A stretch of DNA of 64,000 nt, taken from contig NZ_FNKU01000001.1 of assembly GCF_900100365.1 (NCBI RefSeq), positions 1,922,001-1,986,000 on the forward strand, read 5' to 3'. This document shows positions 47,563 to 58,193 of this stretch, piece by piece; the first letter of the stretch is position 1, and each line of letters begins with the position of its first letter. The position numbers were made by a program, and so were the translations under genes. The notes beneath the pieces were generated by a model, which did no database searches, was not told the DNA's origin, and was given only the letters and a program-made list of their open reading frames with translations. This DNA comes from Pseudomonas cannabina (GTDB lineage: Bacteria > Pseudomonadota > Gammaproteobacteria > Pseudomonadales > Pseudomonadaceae).

Positions 47563-49778
47563 TTACAGCCCTGCCATCAGTTTTTCCTTGGTGATCGGCA
47601 GACTGCGCACCCGTTTGCCCGTCGCGTGATAGACCGCATTGGCGACAGCCGCTGCCAGGCCGGTCACGCCGATTTCGCCGATGCCGCGCACACCGAACTC
47701 GCCGAGGTTGTAATCCGGGTAATCGAGCAACAGCACATCGATGTCAGGCTGGTCGGCATGCACCGGCACCACGTACTCGGCGTAGTTGTTATTGACCGGC
47801 ATGCCGCTGCGCGGGTCGTACTCGGCTGCCTCGAACAGCGCCATGCCGATACCCATGACAATCGCGCCTTCAACCTGGTTGCGAGCCGCCAGCGGGTTGA
47901 CCACCTTGCCCACGTCAATCGCGCTGACCACACGCGAAACCCGCAGGCTGGAAATGCCCGGGTCCAAGCGCACTTCGACAAAGTGCACACCGAATGAACG
48001 AAACGAGTGCTTGCCAGCTTCGGGCATGCCGCTCTGGAAATTACCCTCGGCCCGCGCCAGACGCTGGCCGTTTAGAACATCGACAAAACCGACGCGCTGC
48101 TCGCCCATCACCAGTTGACCGTTTTCGACCTTGATCGACTCGGCGTCCTGCCCGGCGAATACCGCACCCTTGCTCACCGCATACTGACGCAGCTTCTGCA
48201 AGGCTTCACGCGTTGCCCCGGCAATCGCCGGCATTACGCTGGCGGTGACCCATGAGCCACCGGAAACCGGGCCTGCCGGAAACGACGAACTGCCCAGCTC
48301 CACCTCGACACGCTCCATCGGGATACCGGTCAACTGGCTGACGGTCTGTGCAACGATGGTGTAAGTTCCGGTACCAATGTCCTGCAAGCCACACTGCGCC
48401 AGCGCCGTGCCATCGGCACGTAGAATGACGCGCGCATCGGTCGGTACTTGATAAGCCTCCCAATTGCACGCGCCCATGCCGTAACCAATGATTTCATCGC
48501 CTTCACGCATCGAGCCGACTTCAGCCTTGCGCGCCTGCCAGCCGAACCGTTCGGCGGCCTTGTCGATGGCTTCCGGCAAGTGATTGCTCGACCATGGCAA
48601 GCCCATGCTCTGATCTCTGTCGGACAGGTTCAGCTTGCGGAACGCCAGCGGGTCCATGCCGCTGGCGAGAGCCATTTCGTCGATAGCCGACTCCAGCGCG
48701 AACAGGCCCGGGGCCGCACCCGGGGCGCGCATCGATGTGGGCGTACCACGATTGATCGGGCTGATCTTGTGGCTGACCATCACGTTGTCACAGGCGTACA
48801 GGCTTTTCGTCACGCCACCGCAGTTTTCGGTGTAGTCATCGAGCATCGAGGTGTTGTTGAGCGACTCATGCCGAATCGATACCAGTTTGCCGCTGGCATC
48901 AGTGGCCAGACGCAGACGCTGGCGGGTTTCCGGGCGGTGGCCCACGGTGGTGAACATCTGCGCGCGCGGCAGCACCAGCTGCACCGATCGCCCGGTCGCT
49001 TTGGCGGCAGCGCAGGCGGCCACCGAATGCGGCCACGGCCAGAGTTTGCCGCCAAAGCCGGAGCCTATGAACGGTGCCCGCACTTCCACCCGGTCGGGCG
49101 GAAGGTCAAAAACGTTGGCCAGCAGGTTGCGATGGTTGACCACGCCCTGAGTGCTCTCGTAAACGAATAGCTTGCCGTCCTGCCACCACGCGGTACTGGC
49201 GTGCATTTCCATCGGGTTATGCACTTCGACCGGCGTGGTGTAAGTCTGATCGACCTGAGCCTTGGCGCTCTGAAATGCGCGGTCCGGGTTGCCACGGTTA
49301 TGCCCCGCACCGCCATCGCGGACGCCATTGACGCGCATGCCTTCCTGCAGATCCTTGACCGTCGGGCGCTGCTGGTAATCGACGGTTACACGATGCGCGG
49401 CTGCCCTCGCCTGCTCGAAGCTTTCGGCGACCACCAGTGCGACGAACTGTCCTGGGTAGTAAACCTGATCATCTTCAAACGGCAGGCGGTGCTCGTCGGC
49501 TTTGCTCGCCGACAGCATCCTGGCGAAGCTCAGCTTGGTATTCGGGGTGCGGTGCAGCGCAGGAAAGTGGCCGTGATGGAAGACATCCACCACGCCCGGC
49601 ATCGCTTTCGCCTGCTGGTCGTTGATGGCCACGATGCGCCCGTTGCCAATCGTGCTGTAGACGCCATAAGCGTAAAGCATCTCGCCCATGGGATGGTCCG
49701 CCGCGTAGCGCGCCTGACCACTGACTTTCTGGCCGCCGTGATGCGACGTTGCGGCGTGCCGATAATATTTTCGCTCAT
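47563..49778 (-). pseudogene. paoC: Periplasmic aldehyde oxidase molybdopterin subunit (PaoC-like), frameshifted near the N-terminus
   Basis: About 735 aa large subunit of a xanthine-oxidase-family enzyme. Hallmarks include RAPGAAPGLFALESAIDE, the MPT-binding GIGTG-type region (QDIGTGTYTIVAQT) and a C-terminal ARNQVEGAIVMGIGMALFE with GEFGVRGIGEIG. The natural start is ATG 49778 (MSENIIGTPQRRI), but the downstream body (KVSGQARYAADHPMG onwards) is in another frame. One base seems to be missing near 49737 (CGCATCACGGCGGC, expected an extra G). The long open frame starting at 49962 is unrelated upstream sequence. Either a real loss or a sequence error. Confidence 0.8.
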
Positions 49779-49787
49779 GAGAATTTC

Positions 49788-50771
49788 TTAGGCCGTGAGG
49801 TCGCGAAGATTGCGGACGATGACCTGCTGACCCAGCGGGATCTTGAAGGCATTGTGTTCGTAGGCGCGCGAGCCTTTCATCGCCAGCTCTGCGACCCTGG
49901 TGAAGGTGTTCATGTCGGCGCGCTGACCGATCAGCGCCCGTTCCGCCTCGACCGCACGCCATGGCTTGGTGCCCACGCCACCCAGTGCAAGGCGTGCATC
50001 GGCAATGCGCTTGCCGTCCATCACCAGAATCACCGCGCTTGACGCAAGGGCAAACTGGTAGGAGGTGCGATCACGCAGTTTCAGATAAGAGGATCGTCCG
50101 CCCGCCAGTGGCGCATCCAGGGTCACATGGGTGATCAGTTCGTGAGGGGCCAGCGCATGTTCATGCTGCGGCGTGTCACCGGGCAGCAGGTGAAAGTCGG
50201 CAAACGGAATATCCCGTGTTCCATTGGCACCTTGCACCGTGACCTGCGCACCAATCGCCGCCATGCCCACACACATGTCCGAAGGGTGCGTTGCAATGCA
50301 GTGATCGCTGCTACCCAGCACGGCGTGCACGCTGCGGTTCAGACCGCCGATGGCTGCGCAGCCCGAACCAGGCTGACGCTTGTTGCAGGCTGATACATTG
50401 TCGCGAAAATACGGGCAGCGCACGCGCTGCATGAGGTTGCCGGCTGTGGTGGCCTTGTTGCGCAACTGAGTCGATGCCCCGGCCAGCAACGCTTCGGACA
50501 ATAGCGGGTAGCGCTGCTGTACCAATGGATGACTGGCCAGGTCGGTATTACTGACCAGAGCGCCAATGCGCAGACGCCCGTCGGGCAGCGATTCGACCTG
50601 TTTCAGCGCCAAGTGGTTGATGTCCACCAACTGTTCCGGCTGCATGACATCGAGCTTGACCAGATCGAGCAAGGTGGTGCCGCCCGCCAGATAAAAGCGC
50701 TGGCCCTGGCCCGACGCCGAAGTGACCGCCTGTGCAGGCGAAGCCGCGCGTGCGTAATCGAAAGTTCGCAT
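49788..50771 (-). CDS. paoB: Aldehyde oxidase FAD-binding subunit with extra Fe-S cluster (PaoB-like)
   Basis: 327 aa. FAD motifs YLAGGTTLLDLVK and AGASTQLRNKATTAGNLMQ. The Cys-containing insert RCPYFRD...C...GSGC is the [4Fe-4S] site of PaoB, not found in ordinary xanthine dehydrogenase medium subunits. Its start ATG (50771) overlaps the stop of the upstream [2Fe-2S] subunit. Confidence 0.9.
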   Translation of the reverse strand: MRTFDYARAASPAQAVTSASGQGQRFYLAGGTTLLDLVKLDVMQPEQLVDINHLALKQVESLPDGRLRIGALVSNTDLASHPLVQQRYPLLSEALLAGASTQLRNKATTAGNLMQRVRCPYFRDNVSACNKRQPGSGCAAIGGLNRSVHAVLGSSDHCIATHPSDMCVGMAAIGAQVTVQGANGTRDIPFADFHLLPGDTPQHEHALAPHELITHVTLDAPLAGGRSSYLKLRDRTSYQFALASSAVILVMDGKRIADARLALGGVGTKPWRAVEAERALIGQRADMNTFTRVAELAMKGSRAYEHNAFKIPLGQQVIVRNLRDLTA

Positions 50772-51451
50772 CAGGCAGCTCCCCCCATTTTCGAACGCGC
50801 CGACTGCACGGCCGACAGAATGTTCTTGTAAGCACCACAACGGCAGATGTTGCCGCTCATGGCTTCGCGCACGCTGGCATCATCGGACGGGATGTTCGGG
50901 TCCTTGAGAATGGCGACGGCACTCATGATCTGCCCTGACGTGCAATAACCGCACTGGTAGGCGTCATGCTCCCAGAAGGCTTCCTGAACCGGATGCAACG
51001 TGCCGTTCTCGGCGAGCCCTTCGATGGTGGTGATGCTGTCGCCCTGGTGCTGCACCGCGATGGACAGGCAGGAGTTGATCGCCACGCCGTTGACCAGCAG
51101 CGTGCAGGCGCCGCACTGACCATGGTCGCAGCCTTTCTTGGTGCCGGTCAGTTGCAGGCGATCACGCAACACGTCGAGCAGCACCGCGTTGGCCGGCACG
51201 TTCAGGGTATGAACCTGACCGTTGACCTTGAGCTGGATACGGTGCTCGCCGGCTGCCGGTGCGTCATTGTCCTCGACCACTGGCGCCAGCGCTGCGGCGG
51301 GTGCGGCCTGCAGCATGCCGTCGGCGGGTATCCAGCTGGACAACGTGGCGGCAGCTATACCCGATGCGCCGAACTTCAGAAAGTTGCGGCGCGAGGGCTG
51401 CACGGCACTGCTGTCAGCAGCAGGTTCCTTGTGCTTTTTTGGTTCAGTCAT
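50771..51451 (-). CDS. paoA: Aldehyde oxidase [2Fe-2S] subunit with Tat signal (PaoA-like)
   Basis: 226 aa. Twin-arginine signal SRRNFLKFGASG (Arg21-22) exports the folded heterotrimer to the periplasm. Two [2Fe-2S] clusters: plant-ferredoxin type CDHGQCGACTLL and the C-terminal CGYCTSGQ...CRCG pair. First gene of a paoABC-xdhC operon. I start at ATG 51451; an upstream ATG (51460) adds three residues. Confidence 0.9.
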   Translation of the reverse strand: MTEPKKHKEPAADSSAVQPSRRNFLKFGASGIAAATLSSWIPADGMLQAAPAAALAPVVEDNDAPAAGEHRIQLKVNGQVHTLNVPANAVLLDVLRDRLQLTGTKKGCDHGQCGACTLLVNGVAINSCLSIAVQHQGDSITTIEGLAENGTLHPVQEAFWEHDAYQCGYCTSGQIMSAVAILKDPNIPSDDASVREAMSGNICRCGAYKNILSAVQSARSKMGGAA

Positions 51452-52344
51452 CAGGATCACTCGGTCATAGCCGACGCTGCTATCAAGCGACGGGCGTTAT
51501 TTTTGGTCAGCGGCCCGGACGTGCTGGTACTCACTGACCTGTTATTTCATCGGTCAAGAGAGTCAAAACGCTATCACCGGCATAAGTGTTTAACTGGCCA
51601 GCGCCGCTAAAGTTCCAACTCATTGACGGGCGTCTGTATCCGCAGGTTGGCCGCACGGCGCACGATCATCTGTTGACCCTAACAGCTGGTTCAGGCGCTG
51701 ATTAGCCAGCCAGATTGACTAGCGGTCATGAAAAACATTCATGAATAGGCAGAGAGAGGGCCGAGTACGCTCAGCAACGCTTGCATCAGCGGGCGGGAAA
51801 GGCGTGGTCGATACAGGCACGGACGGTCCAGCGCCCGCTCAAGACTTGCTCGAAAATGACGATATAGAAGGTCAGGAAAGTCGTGAGGCGTCTAAATCGG
51901 GGCATTGACGACCGATTTGATGGTGGCACCTCGCAACCGGTACCCGGTTTATGCGAAAATGCCGCGTCTTCGCCGAATGGCACCATGGTTTTGCGCAGAG
52001 CGGGTAGAAAAATACGCCTCTAGCGTGCCTCCATGCCCCAGTGCGGCGTCTCAGACTCCGTGAGCAGGCTGACCCGGTGTGATTTGCCTGGGTGTAGCCG
52101 GATAGATTTCCGGACACCGCAACACACCGACAGAGCAAGAATGTCACTCATGACGCTGAGTCCAACGATGATAAGAAGCCAGCGCAGCAGGACATAAATT
52201 GAGGTCTCGAGCGGTATTATATTGGCCTTGTATGTCCACCTCTAGTCCCTGTGGGTGCGAGAGTTTGTCGCATGCATCGAAGCATGTGACAGGCCGCAGC
52301 TTCAGGAACAGTCGGCGGATGGCGTTTATCAAATGGATGGCAGA
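51452..52344. other. Gene-free interval between pao operon and mqo
   Basis: About 890 bp in which I support no gene. Short open frames on both strands lack ribosome-binding sites or recognisable motifs. It should hold the divergent promoters of paoA and mqo. Decayed coding sequence cannot be excluded. Confidence 0.5.
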
Positions 52345-53982
52345 ATGTTTAAGAAAGTGAATACGGCCCTTTTGGGTATGGCCATTTCCATGGGCATCAT
52401 GCCCGTGCATGCAGCTGAAACCAAAAAAGTCGACGTACTGCTCGTCGGCGGCGGCATCATGAGTGCAACCCTGGCGGTCTGGCTCAACGAGCTGGAGCCA
52501 AGCTGGTCGATGGAAATGGTCGAGCGTCTCGACGGCGTCGCCGAAGAAAGCTCCAACGGCTGGAATAACGCCGGTACCGGTCACTCGGCACTGGCCGAAC
52601 TGAACTACACCCCGGAAGACAAGAACGGCAACGTCGACATCTCCAAGGCGATCGAGATCAACGAAGCTTTCCAGATCTCCCGTCAGCTCTGGTCCTGGCA
52701 GGTCAAGACCGGTGTTCTGAAGAACCCGCGTTCGTTCATCAACTCCACGCCGCACATGAGCTTCGTATGGGGCGACAACAACATCCAGTTCCTGCGCAAG
52801 CGTTACGCGGCATTGCAAGCCAGCCCGCTGTTCAGCGGCATGCAGTACTCCGAGGACCATGAGCAGATCAAGAAGTGGGTCCCGCTGATGATGGAAGGTC
52901 GTGACCCGGCGCAGAAGCTGGCCGTGACCTGGAGCCCGATCGGCACCGACGTCAACTTCGGCGAGATCACTCGTCAGTTCGTCGCCAATCTGAAAGCCAA
53001 GCAGAATTTCAATCTGCAGTTGTCGAGTGAAGTCGAAGATATCAATCACAACGATGACGGCACCTGGCGCGTCAAGTACAAGAACCTGAAAGACGGCACT
53101 GTCACCGAAACCGATACCAAGTTCCTGTTCATCGGTGCCGGCGGTGCGGCTCTGCATCTGCTGCAAGAGTCGGGCATTCCTGAAGCCAAGGAATACGGCG
53201 GCTTCCCGGTCGGCGGTTCGTGGCTGGTGACCGAGAACCAGGACCTCGCCATGCAACACATGGGCAAGGCCTATGGCATCGCGTCGACCGGTGCGCCGCC
53301 CATGTCGGTTCCTCACCTGGACACCCGTGTCCTGGACGGCAAGCGCGTGATCCTGTTTGGCCCGTTCGCGACCTTCTCGACCAAGTTCCTGAAAAACGGC
53401 TCGTACTTCGATCTGCTGACCAGCACCACCATGCACAACGTGTGGCCGATGACCCGCGTCGGTATCGAACAGTACCCGCTGATCGAATACCTCGCAGGCC
53501 AGGTGATGATGTCTGACGACGATCGCTTCGCTGCTCTGAAAGAGTACTTCCCGAACGCCTAGAAAGAAGACTGGCGCCTGATGCAAGCCGGTCAGCGCGT
53601 ACAGATCATCAAGCGTGATGAAGAGAAAGGCGGCGTTCTGAAGCTGGATACCGAAATCGTTGCTTCCAAGGACGGCTCGATTGCCGGTCTGCTGGGCGCA
53701 TCGCCAGGTGCTTCGACTGCAGCGCCTATCATGCTGGGCGTGCTTGAGAAGGTCTTCAAGGACAAGGTAGCGACCCCGGCGTGGCAGGAAAAACTGCGCC
53801 AGATCGTGCCTAGCTACGGCACCAAGCTGAACAACAACCCGGATCGCGTTGCCGAGGAATGGGCTTACACCGCCGAAGTCCTGCAGCTGACTCCACCACC
53901 GCCGGTCAACAAGGCAGGCACCGCGCCAACGCCTGCTGCCCAGCCAGCGAAAAGCAATCCAGCCAGTGACATGGCGCTTTAA
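52345..53982 (+). pseudogene. mqo: Malate:quinone oxidoreductase interrupted by an in-frame amber codon
   Basis: Membrane-associated FAD enzyme oxidising malate to oxaloacetate with quinone. The frame from ATG 52345 ([17 protein letters not shown], a signal-like N-terminus ending near VHAAE) is intact through FAD motif [18 protein letters not shown] to residue 405. It then meets TAG at 53560-53562 in FPNA[15 protein letters not shown], and continues in the same frame to 53982 with the normal C-terminal [13 protein letters not shown] block. AAG (Lys) to TAG is the simplest change. The truncated 405-aa protein would lack the C-terminal FAD contact. Pseudomonads often have further mqo copies. 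Confidence 0.92.
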
Positions 53983-54002
53983 GGCCTACACCGCTTGAAG
54001 CG

Positions 54003-54040
54003 AAGCCCCGCCAGACCCTGTCTGGCGGGGCTTTTTTTTG
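54003..54040 (+). terminator. Rho-independent terminator after mqo
   Basis: Perfect stem AGCCCCGCCAGA / TCTGGCGGGGCT, loop CCCTG, followed by eight T. Confidence 0.95.
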
Positions 54041-54127
54041 GCGATTAGTGCGGCCAGCCGAAAATACATCGAACTCCCCCTTTCATACGTCCCTCCAATC
54101 CATACGATCCACTTGCGAGGAACTGCC

Positions 54128-54355
54128 ATGAACGATCAGAACGACATCAGCAAAGACGCTCCTTACACGCCAACCGTTGACCACTCCGGCAAACCGGTTG
54201 AAGTCGTGCGTAAGGACATTGAACACGAACACGCCGACACAGAGGGCGTAGACAAGACTATTACGCCAACCTCGATCAAGGAAAAAGAGCAGGACGCCGA
54301 AACATTGCGTCAGAAAAACGCCGAAGTAGAGCGTATGCTGAATGGTCAGGGCTGA
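54128..54355 (+). CDS. Small acidic hydrophilic protein
   Basis: 75 aa, rich in Asp, Glu and Lys, likely disordered with a C-terminal helix (ETLRQKNAEVERMLNG). The ATG at 54128 follows GAGGAACTGCC. No known domain. It stands alone between mqo and the phytochrome gene. Confidence 0.7.
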   Translation: MNDQNDISKDAPYTPTVDHSGKPVEVVRKDIEHEHADTEGVDKTITPTSIKEKEQDAETLRQKNAEVERMLNGQG

Positions 54356-54740
54356 CCACGCCTGAAACGCTGCGCAGGACTGAACACCAACAGCGTTATT
54401 TGTCATGGATGACCTGACACCCGCCTGGCAGTTACTGGCCAATCAGGCAACCGAATCGCGCTTGCCTTCGGCCTTTGTCATTGTGAGTGGCTGCAAGCGT
54501 CTGTTCATCACGTTTCGGCTCTGGTTCTTATCGACAGAGCTGTCTCATAAAAGCTCAACACCGCCATTTTGCGGCAGCCCCTCTGACATTTGCGCCGTTA
54601 ATCCAGGCCGCTGAGCGCTTCAAGCATTGCCGCGGCCGACCACTATTTTCTCCACGTGTTCGCGACTGCGCGGCGACTGCCTGTTGCCTCAGCGCTGCAT
54701 TTGGTCGTTACCGATTGAAATACTATTTGGAGCTCACACA
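54356..54740. other. Gene-free interval upstream of bacteriophytochrome
   Basis: About 385 bp without a supportable gene. The immediate upstream TTTGGAGCTCACACA contains the phytochrome ribosome-binding site. No heme oxygenase gene precedes the phytochrome. Confidence 0.55.
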
Positions 54741-57737
54741 ATGAGCGAGCACACGCGGGACTCAGGTCCCGATGCAGCTCTCGAAGCGGCACTTGCCGAG
54801 TGCGCCCGTGAACCGATTCGTGTACCTGGCGCAATTCAGCCGCATGGCGTGCTTCTCACCGTTACCGGCGATCCCTTGTGTATCGAGCAAGTCAGCGCCA
54901 ACTGCGCTGACAAACTGGGGCTTGAGGCCAGCGAACTCTTGGGCGTTCCGTTGTCGCAATGGGTCTCGCCCGAGCACGCACGGTTAATCACTCAGGCCTA
55001 CCAGAAGCCCGGTGCAGCAGACATTGAGCCTTTGCGGCTCAGCTTTGCTGCCACCGATTACAGTGCAGTACTTCATCGGTCTGCTGATGTATTGATCATC
55101 GAACTGGAGCCCTACGTTGAACCCGCCCGGGAACAACCCGGCGTCATTACCCGGGTTTTGCGCAACCTGCATGCCGCCACAGACCTTGAAACCCTGTTTG
55201 ATATCAGCGTGCATGAAATACAGGCGCTCACTGGCTACGACCGGGTCCTGATCTACCGGTTTGAGCCCCAGGGGCACGGTGAGGTAGTCGCCGAAGCACT
55301 GACAGGTACGCTGCCCAGCTACAGCGGCCTGCATTTTCCGGGTTCGGACATTCCTGCCCAGGCGCGCGAGCTGTATCGCTTGAACTGGATCAGGGTCATT
55401 CCCGATGCAGGCTACATACCGGTCCCGCTGATACCGACGTTGCGTCCTGACACCGGGCTGCCGCTGGACCTGAGCTTTTCGTCGTTGCGCAGCGTTTCGC
55501 CTGTTCACTGCGAGTACCTCAAAAACATGGGTATAGGTTCGTCGATGAGCATCTCGCTGCTGGACAACGGTGAATTGTGGGGGCTGATTGCCTGCGGTCA
55601 CCCTGATCCGCTGCTGGTTTCAAGGGAGTATCGCGACGCCTGTGCCATGATCGGGCAGCTTTTGTCGGTAAAGATCTCTGCCATCGTTGCCACTCAGCTT
55701 CAGCGCGAACGGGAAGAGAAAGTTGCACTGCTCAGGCAACTGGCGGATGCCATGAGCCATGCCGACCATGAGATTCTGGACGGCCTGGTGGGTCGACCGG
55801 AGCTTCTTCAGTCGCTGACGCAAGCGCAGGGTGCCGCCGTTTTGATCGACGACCATCTTCATCTGTTCGGAGATTGTCCGGCACCTGAACAGGTACGAGC
55901 GTTACATCGCTGGATTCGCGACGAGGGCATGCTCGGTCAGCGTCGTCATGAGCATGCCAAGGGACTTCAAGGGCTGGGAATTTTCTACACGGACTCGATG
56001 CAGCAGCACTGTATCGACAGTAAAGCCTACCGCGACGTGGCGAGTGGCGTTATTGCGTTCACCCTGCCCAAGCCGGTGGACAACGCCGTCATGTGGTTCC
56101 GCCCGCAGCTCACTTCCACCATGAACTGGAGCGGCGATCCGGCCCAGCACCTGAGCGCCGGGCCGGCCGGAACGGCCAGTCATCGCCTGCATCCCCGGCA
56201 ATCGTTCGACCTGTGGGAACAACAGGTCACCGGAATTGCACGGCCATGGTCAATGGGCGATCTCTATGCGGCTGAAGATATGCGGCGCTCTGCTCTGGAA
56301 AATGACCTGGAGCGTCAGGTCCAGCGTGAACAGGAGGCCGTGCGACTGCGTGACGAGCTGGTCGCGGTGGTATCTCATGACCTGCGCAACCCGATGTCAA
56401 TCATCATCATGCAGTGCGGCATGATGCAGCGCTGGGCGGTTGACGATACCAGCGTTGAAAACCGCAATATCCGCCGTGCGCTGGCGACCATCGAAAAAGC
56501 GACAACGCGCATGAACAGCCTGCTGGAAGACCTGCTGGATACTGCAAAAATCGAAACAGGCCGTTACCCGTTGTCCTGCCTGCCCTTGAACGTCACCAGC
56601 CTGCTTGAAGAGGCGTGCAGTCTTCTGGTGATGCTGGCGACGGAAAAAGGTATCGAGCTCAATTGCACCGCAGCTGTTGGTCTGGTGATTGACGCTGACT
56701 CGGAGCGCGTCTTCCAGGTGCTTTCGAACCTGGTCGGCAACGCCATCAAGTTCACTGCCAAGGGTGGCAAGATCGATATCGACGCGGTCGCCAGCGGCGA
56801 TGAGGTCCTGTTCAGAATCAGTGACAACGGCGTCGGCGTTCCGGCAGATCATTTACCCCACATTTTCCAGCGCTACTGGTCCGTCAAGGAAGGCAACCCG
56901 CACGGCAACGGCCTTTGACTCTACATCTCGCAGGGCATCATCAGCGCTCACGGTGGGCGTCTTTGGGTTGACAGCACACCCGGCTGCGGGAGCGTATTCT
57001 CGTTCAGTCTGCCAAGACATCAAGGGGCAGCGACATCCGGCGAAACGACTTTTTTGCAACAAGGCGGCAATACCGAGCGTCTGGCGCAATCAATATCAGC
57101 CAGGCTGGAGCGCCAGCAAATTGAAGACCGTGTCGCTCGGGCCGGGTTGTTGAATGAGCTCAACCACCGGGTCAAAAACACCTTGGCAACTGTTCAGGCG
57201 ATGGCCGCACTTACCGCCAACAGCTCTGAATCACTCCCGGCGTTTCGCAGAAGTTTCGATGCACGTCTGCATGCCCTGAGCCATGCCCATGATGCCTTGA
57301 CGCGTACTGAATGGGTGTCCACTCAGTTGGCTGACCTGGTCGAACAACTTCGGGAGCAGGACGCCGGGCTGCACAGGATCACCTTCAAGGGCGACCCGAT
57401 CACCCTTGAGCCGCGAACGTCTCTGACATTTTCAATGGTGCTACATGAGTTGATGGCAAACGCTGTACAACACGGCGCGCTTTCGTCGGCAGCAGGTCGG
57501 GTCACTGTCACCTCCCGACTGAACACAGGGCCGCACTCCCCTGCCTTATCGGTTGAATGGACAGAAACAGGCGGCCCACCGGTCGTTGCGAGTACGGTGA
57601 AGGGCTTCGGTTTCAAATTGATCAGCCGCAGCGTCGAGCGCGAGCTCAAGGGCAAAGCCGAGGTTGAATTCCTCAATACCGGCATCGTCTGGTCGATGCT
57701 GATTCCCTGGCCAGACAAACCGGAGAGCGACTTATGA
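54741..57737 (+). pseudogene. bphP: Bacteriophytochrome fused to a second (HWE-type) histidine kinase, interrupted by in-frame opal codon
   Basis: One continuous frame of 999 codons. Cys21 (LAECAREP) is the biliverdin attachment site; PAS, GAF (DIP motif at Asp203), and PHY (FDLWEQQVTGIARPW) domains follow. A HisKA domain has H546 (VSHDLRNP), and its HATPase domain has N667 and DNGVGVP. At 56916-56918 TGA replaces the Gly codon of the G2 box (GNGL-stop-LYISQG). The same frame then encodes a linker and an HWE/HisKA_2 kinase: NELNHRVKN with H809, LHELMANAVQHG and VEWTE. The truncated 725-aa product would keep photosensing but lose the end of the first ATPase domain and the whole second kinase. 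The response regulator overlaps the end by 4 bp. Confidence 0.9.
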
Positions 57738-58111
57738 GCCACAAATCAGAGAGTGAACACCTGCCGCGCAGGGTTCTGCTGGTGGAAGACGAGACGATGG
57801 TCGCGATGCTGATGGAAGCCATGCTCGAAGACCTGGGGTTCACGACCGCAAGCCATGCCAGCACGCTTGAAGAAGGTATCGCCTGTGCGCGCGACGGTGA
57901 TTACGACCTGGCGATACTGGATATCAACATTATCGGTGGCACTTCGTTTCCAGTCGCGGCCATCATCGCCCAGCGAGGTCTCCCGTTCATGTTCTGCTCA
58001 GGATACGGGCGACTGGCTCTCCCAGAGATATGGACAGAGCGGCAGTGCATCGCCAAACCGTTCAGTGCAGATCAGCTGGAGCGGGCTTTGCACCAACTGC
58101 TTCAGGCTTGA
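57734..58111 (+). CDS. CheY-like response regulator partner of the phytochrome
   Basis: 125 aa single receiver domain. Acidic pocket LLVEDE, phospho-acceptor Asp63 (LAILDINI), Ser in FMFCSGYG and Lys in IAKPF. No output domain. The ATG overlaps the phytochrome-kinase stop by 4 bp (ATGA), typical for HWE-kinase/receiver pairs. Confidence 0.92.
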   Translation: MSHKSESEHLPRRVLLVEDETMVAMLMEAMLEDLGFTTASHASTLEEGIACARDGDYDLAILDINIIGGTSFPVAAIIAQRGLPFMFCSGYGRLALPEIWTERQCIAKPFSADQLERALHQLLQA

Positions 58112-58193
58112 CCCGCTTTTTCAACGGGCGTCGTTATTCGGCAACTGGAGGATGGATTATTGAATGCGCTTGAGAATGGGCGTGCGGTGCTGC

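Noticed and set aside
49779-49962. N-terminal extension of the aldehyde oxidase large subunit starting at 49962
   Set aside because: This segment overlaps the FAD subunit gene in another frame and bears no family similarity; the native start is at 49778 in a different frame.
52144-53586. 480-codon open frame on the minus strand opposite mqo
   Set aside because: It mirrors the high-GC third-codon pattern of mqo, has no recognisable motif, and mqo on the other strand has clear FAD and family motifs.
54405-54614. 69-codon plus-strand frame between the small acidic protein and the phytochrome
   Set aside because: No ribosome-binding site or recognisable feature; likely chance.
56916-56918. TGA in the phytochrome kinase as a selenocysteine codon
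   Set aside because: The position is the Gly of the ATP-lid G2 box, where selenocysteine makes no sense; a GGA to TGA mutation is simpler.
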